NCBI RefSeq assembly: GCF_017874535.1
Contig: NZ_JAGGLS010000003.1
Location: 62,001 to 126,000, forward strand
Origin: Anaerococcus nagyae
GTDB lineage: Bacteria; Bacillota; Clostridia; Tissierellales; Peptoniphilaceae
Direction of reading: 5' to 3'
Length of the DNA: 64,000 nucleotides
Under the pieces are notes generated by a model. That model saw only the letters and a program-made list of their open reading frames with translations. It was not told the origin of the DNA and searched no databases. Each line of letters begins with the position of its first letter. The stretch's first letter is position 1. This document shows positions 61,867 to 64,000 of this stretch, in pieces. A program made the translations under genes and the position numbers.

Positions 61867-62548
61867 ATATATTGCAAAATCTGGTTACACATCTAGAAGA
61901 AAGGCTGATGAGCTTATTAATAGGGGAGAAGTTAAAATCAACGGAAATATATTAACTAAACTAGGCTATGATGTAGGTGATAATGATATAGTAAGCATTA
62001 ATGGAGAAATATTAAAATTAGAAGATTATTTTTATTATAAATTAAATAAACCTATTGGATATATTACAAGCAATTTTGATCCGCATAATAGAAAAGACTT
62101 AAATAATTTAATGAATATTAATGAAAAATTTTTTGCAGCTGGAAGACTTGATAAGGATAGTCATGGACTTTTGATAATAACAAATGATGGTGACTTTAGT
62201 AACTGCCTAGCACATCCAAGTTTTAAGGTGGAGAAAGAATATATCGTAAGAGTTACAAAGTTGCTAACAAAACAACAATGCCAAGAATTTAAATCAGGAC
62301 TTTATATAGGAAACGGTGAGTTTACTAATGAGTCTGATTTATATTTTATAGGAAATAATGCTTATAAAGTTTTAATAAGTCAAGGCTATAATCGTCAAAT
62401 AAGAAGAATGTTTGATGTTTTTGGATCAAAAGTAATAGATCTTAAAAGAGTTAGAATTGGATCTATAAAACTTACAGATTTAAAACTTGGCAATTATCAG
62501 AAATTTAATAAAAAAGATATGGAATTTGTTAATTTAATAAAGAAGTAG
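61853..62548 (+). CDS. rluB: RsuA/RluB-family pseudouridine synthase
   Basis: Isomerises a uridine in rRNA (RluB acts on 23S U2605 in other bacteria). It is 231 residues. An N-terminal S4 domain (MRINKYIAKSGYTSRRKADELINRGEVKING) precedes the catalytic domain with AAGRLDKDSHGLLIITNDGD (catalytic Asp near 104). GYNRQIRRMFDVFG is the conserved C-terminal signature. The scpB-rluB order is common in Firmicutes. Exact target uridine is inferred. Confidence 0.94.
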   Translation: MRINKYIAKSGYTSRRKADELINRGEVKINGNILTKLGYDVGDNDIVSINGEILKLEDYFYYKLNKPIGYITSNFDPHNRKDLNNLMNINEKFFAAGRLDKDSHGLLIITNDGDFSNCLAHPSFKVEKEYIVRVTKLLTKQQCQEFKSGLYIGNGEFTNESDLYFIGNNAYKVLISQGYNRQIRRMFDVFGSKVIDLKRVRIGSIKLTDLKLGNYQKFNKKDMEFVNLIKK

Positions 62549-62587
62549 GTATATATTTCTTTTTTTATGGTAAAGTTTTTATAGCAT

Positions 62588-63802
62588 ATGAAAAAAATAG
62601 GAATAATAGGAGCAGGGGCCAGTGGTCTATATGCTGCTCTTAATTTAGCAAATGAGAGTACAGATATAACTCTACTTGAGAAAAATGATAGTATAGGTAA
62701 AAAGCTTTTGATGACTGGCAATGGTAGATGTAATATTACCAATGCAATGTTTTATGATGAATTTTTAGATAATATAGTTAGAAATAAGAAATTCATGTTT
62801 TCTTCATTTTCTATGCACGATAATTATTCAACTATGGACTTTTATCAAAGTCATGGCATAGAATTATTTACTGAAGAAAATGGAAGAGTATTTCCCAAAA
62901 GCCAAAGATCTTCAGATATAGTTAAATTTTTCGAAAAAGAATTAATGGAGAAAAATATAAAACTTATTAGTGAAGCTAGGGTTGTAGATATTAAAAAAGA
63001 TAAGATTTTTAAAGTTAGTACTGAAGATAGAACATATGAATTTGAATATCTTATAATAGCTACAGGAGCTCTTTCTTATCCAAATACTGGCTCTAGTGGA
63101 GATGGCTATATTTTTGCAAAAAATTTTGGACATAAGATAGATAAAACTTATCCATCACTTGTACCCATATTTTTTAAGGACAAAGATTTAGATCATATCA
63201 AAGCTTTAAATTTAGATAATGTTAAGATAAGTGCAAAAACTAATGAGGGTGTGTTTAGTCAACATGGATCAGTATTGATAAGCAAAAACTTTTTGACTGG
63301 ACCTGCTATTTTAAGCTTATCTTCTTTTATAGTTGATAAAAAAGTTTTTGAAGTAAGTATTGACTTGGTAGAAAAGAACTTTTACGATTTAGATTTAGAA
63401 TTGATAGAAATATTTGATAAAAATCCAAATAAAGATATTTCAAATATTTTAAAAGGATTACTTGCTCAAGCTCTAATAAAGCCTATCTTATCTAGAGCAA
63501 GAATAAGAGACGATAAAAAGACAGGTCAGATTACTAAGGAAGAAAGGTTAACTATAATTGAAAATATAAAAGATTTTAGTCTATATTTTGATAAATTTGG
63601 TGGATATAATACTGCAACAATTACTCGTGGAGGGATTTGTGTAAAAGAAATAAACCCCAAGACAATGGAATCAAAATTAGTTCCTAATCTTTATTTTATA
63701 GGGGAAGTTTTAGATGTCGATGGCTTAACAGGTGGTTTTAATTTGCAAATAGCCTTTACTACTGGATTTGCTGCAGCAAAAGCAATTAAGGAGAAGATAT
63801 GA
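62588..63802 (+). CDS. NAD(P)/FAD-dependent oxidoreductase, HI0933/YhiN family
   Basis: Flavoprotein of unknown substrate. It is 404 residues. The N-terminal FAD-binding loop is [18 protein letters not shown] (GxGxxG, residues 7-12), then [25 protein letters not shown], the family signature. [16 protein letters not shown] near 160 and the C-terminal [27 protein letters not shown] (in parts) are typical. There is no ribosome site directly before ATG 62588. The stop overlaps the cmk start by three to four bases. It commonly neighbours cmk in this bacterial class. Confidence 0.92.
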   Translation: MKKIGIIGAGASGLYAALNLANESTDITLLEKNDSIGKKLLMTGNGRCNITNAMFYDEFLDNIVRNKKFMFSSFSMHDNYSTMDFYQSHGIELFTEENGRVFPKSQRSSDIVKFFEKELMEKNIKLISEARVVDIKKDKIFKVSTEDRTYEFEYLIIATGALSYPNTGSSGDGYIFAKNFGHKIDKTYPSLVPIFFKDKDLDHIKALNLDNVKISAKTNEGVFSQHGSVLISKNFLTGPAILSLSSFIVDKKVFEVSIDLVEKNFYDLDLELIEIFDKNPNKDISNILKGLLAQALIKPILSRARIRDDKKTGQITKEERLTIIENIKDFSLYFDKFGGYNTATITRGGICVKEINPKTMESKLVPNLYFIGEVLDVDGLTGGFNLQIAFTTGFAAAKAIKEKI

Positions 63803-64000
63803 CTTATATTTTAGCAATAGATGGACCAAGTGGTTCAGGTAAGTCAACAATTTCTGTAAAATTAGCAGAGATATTAAAAATAGAATATTTAAACACAGGA
63901 TCCATGTATAGGGCAGTTACTAAGTATTTTTTAGATAATAATATTAAAGAAGATGCTAGGGATTGCAAAATATCAGAAGCTTTAGATGACATTAATATAG
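63799..64000 (+). CDS. cmk: Cytidylate kinase, 5' part only
   Basis: Phosphorylates CMP and dCMP. The first ~67 residues are in the window: [20 protein letters not shown] gives the P-loop (GPSGSGKST, residues 9-17). [20 protein letters not shown] follows with the conserved TGSMYRA nucleotide-binding motif. The rest lies beyond the right edge. RBS AAGGAGA is inside the end of the oxidoreductase gene; the ATG overlaps its TGA. Confidence 0.95.
   Translation, partial: MTYILAIDGPSGSGKSTISVKLAEILKIEYLNTGSMYRAVTKYFLDNNIKEDARDCKISEALDDINI

Overview
The window is a low-GC (roughly 30 %), gene-dense bacterial chromosome segment. Gene content points to an anaerobic, fermentative Firmicute of the Tissierellia (Peptoniphilaceae, Anaerococcus-like) type. 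The supporting signs are a single-chain pyruvate:ferredoxin oxidoreductase, L-lactate dehydrogenase, a flavodoxin/ferredoxin fusion protein, HPr kinase, a cellobiose-type PTS and strong Shine-Dalgarno sites. No sporulation gene sits in the recN neighbourhood, where clostridia usually carry spoIVB. The genus is inferred from gene order and style, not proven. I see no rRNA, tRNA, CRISPR, prophage, intact insertion sequence or defence island.

Layout. 1-7803: an S9 peptidase cut by the window edge, then hpf, secA, prfB (read through a programmed +1 frameshift) and trpS. 7880-12976: a uracil-DNA-glycosylase-like protein, an Na+-coupled amino acid transporter, ldh with a HAD phosphatase and a frameshifted micro-gene, and an old-yellow-enzyme oxidoreductase. 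13532-20242: a beta-glucoside/cellobiose PTS operon (PRD regulator, EIIA, EIIB, GH1, EIIC, GH1). It is bracketed on both sides by tandem arrays of the same palindromic repeat family. 20933-31246: an Na+:alanine symporter, a secreted acidic-tailed protein, a DJ-1/Hsp31 protein, a group of small redox genes (EFR1 ferredoxin, ArsC/Spx-like, free-Met-sulfoxide reductase), BrnQ, trmB, a DUF4230 protein and a membrane acyltransferase-like protein.

31534-43898: a second DJ-1 protein, a small UvrD-type helicase divergent from a nitroreductase, map, a GNAT acetyltransferase, a minus-strand ychF-tdk-ATP-grasp ligase group, then pepP-uvrC-hprK. 44066-47605: nifJ (PFOR) with a strong promoter and a duplicated operator-like sequence. 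47734-53175: a housekeeping operon, yloU-fakA-recG-rsmD-coaD-coiled-coil protein, with convergent tmcAL. 54483-64000: a long tightly overlapping operon, efp-yqhY-nusB-xseA-xseB-ispA-argR-recN-nudF-scpA-scpB-rluB-yhiN-cmk, with cmk cut by the window edge.

How they work together. Sugars enter through the PTS and are hydrolysed by two GH1 enzymes. Pyruvate goes to acetyl-CoA and reduced ferredoxin by PFOR or to lactate by LDH, and amino acids enter through three cation-coupled carriers. HPr kinase would link sugar status to catabolite control. The rest is translation, DNA repair and chromosome segregation.

The least explained material is non-coding. One item is a structured ~165-nt repeat in sense orientation after two unrelated genes, with apparent compensatory base changes and a probable shortened relative. 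Another is the pair of direct-oriented palindromic arrays around the PTS operon. The others are a 19-bp sequence repeated about 106 bp apart around the nifJ promoter and two genes that look leaderless.
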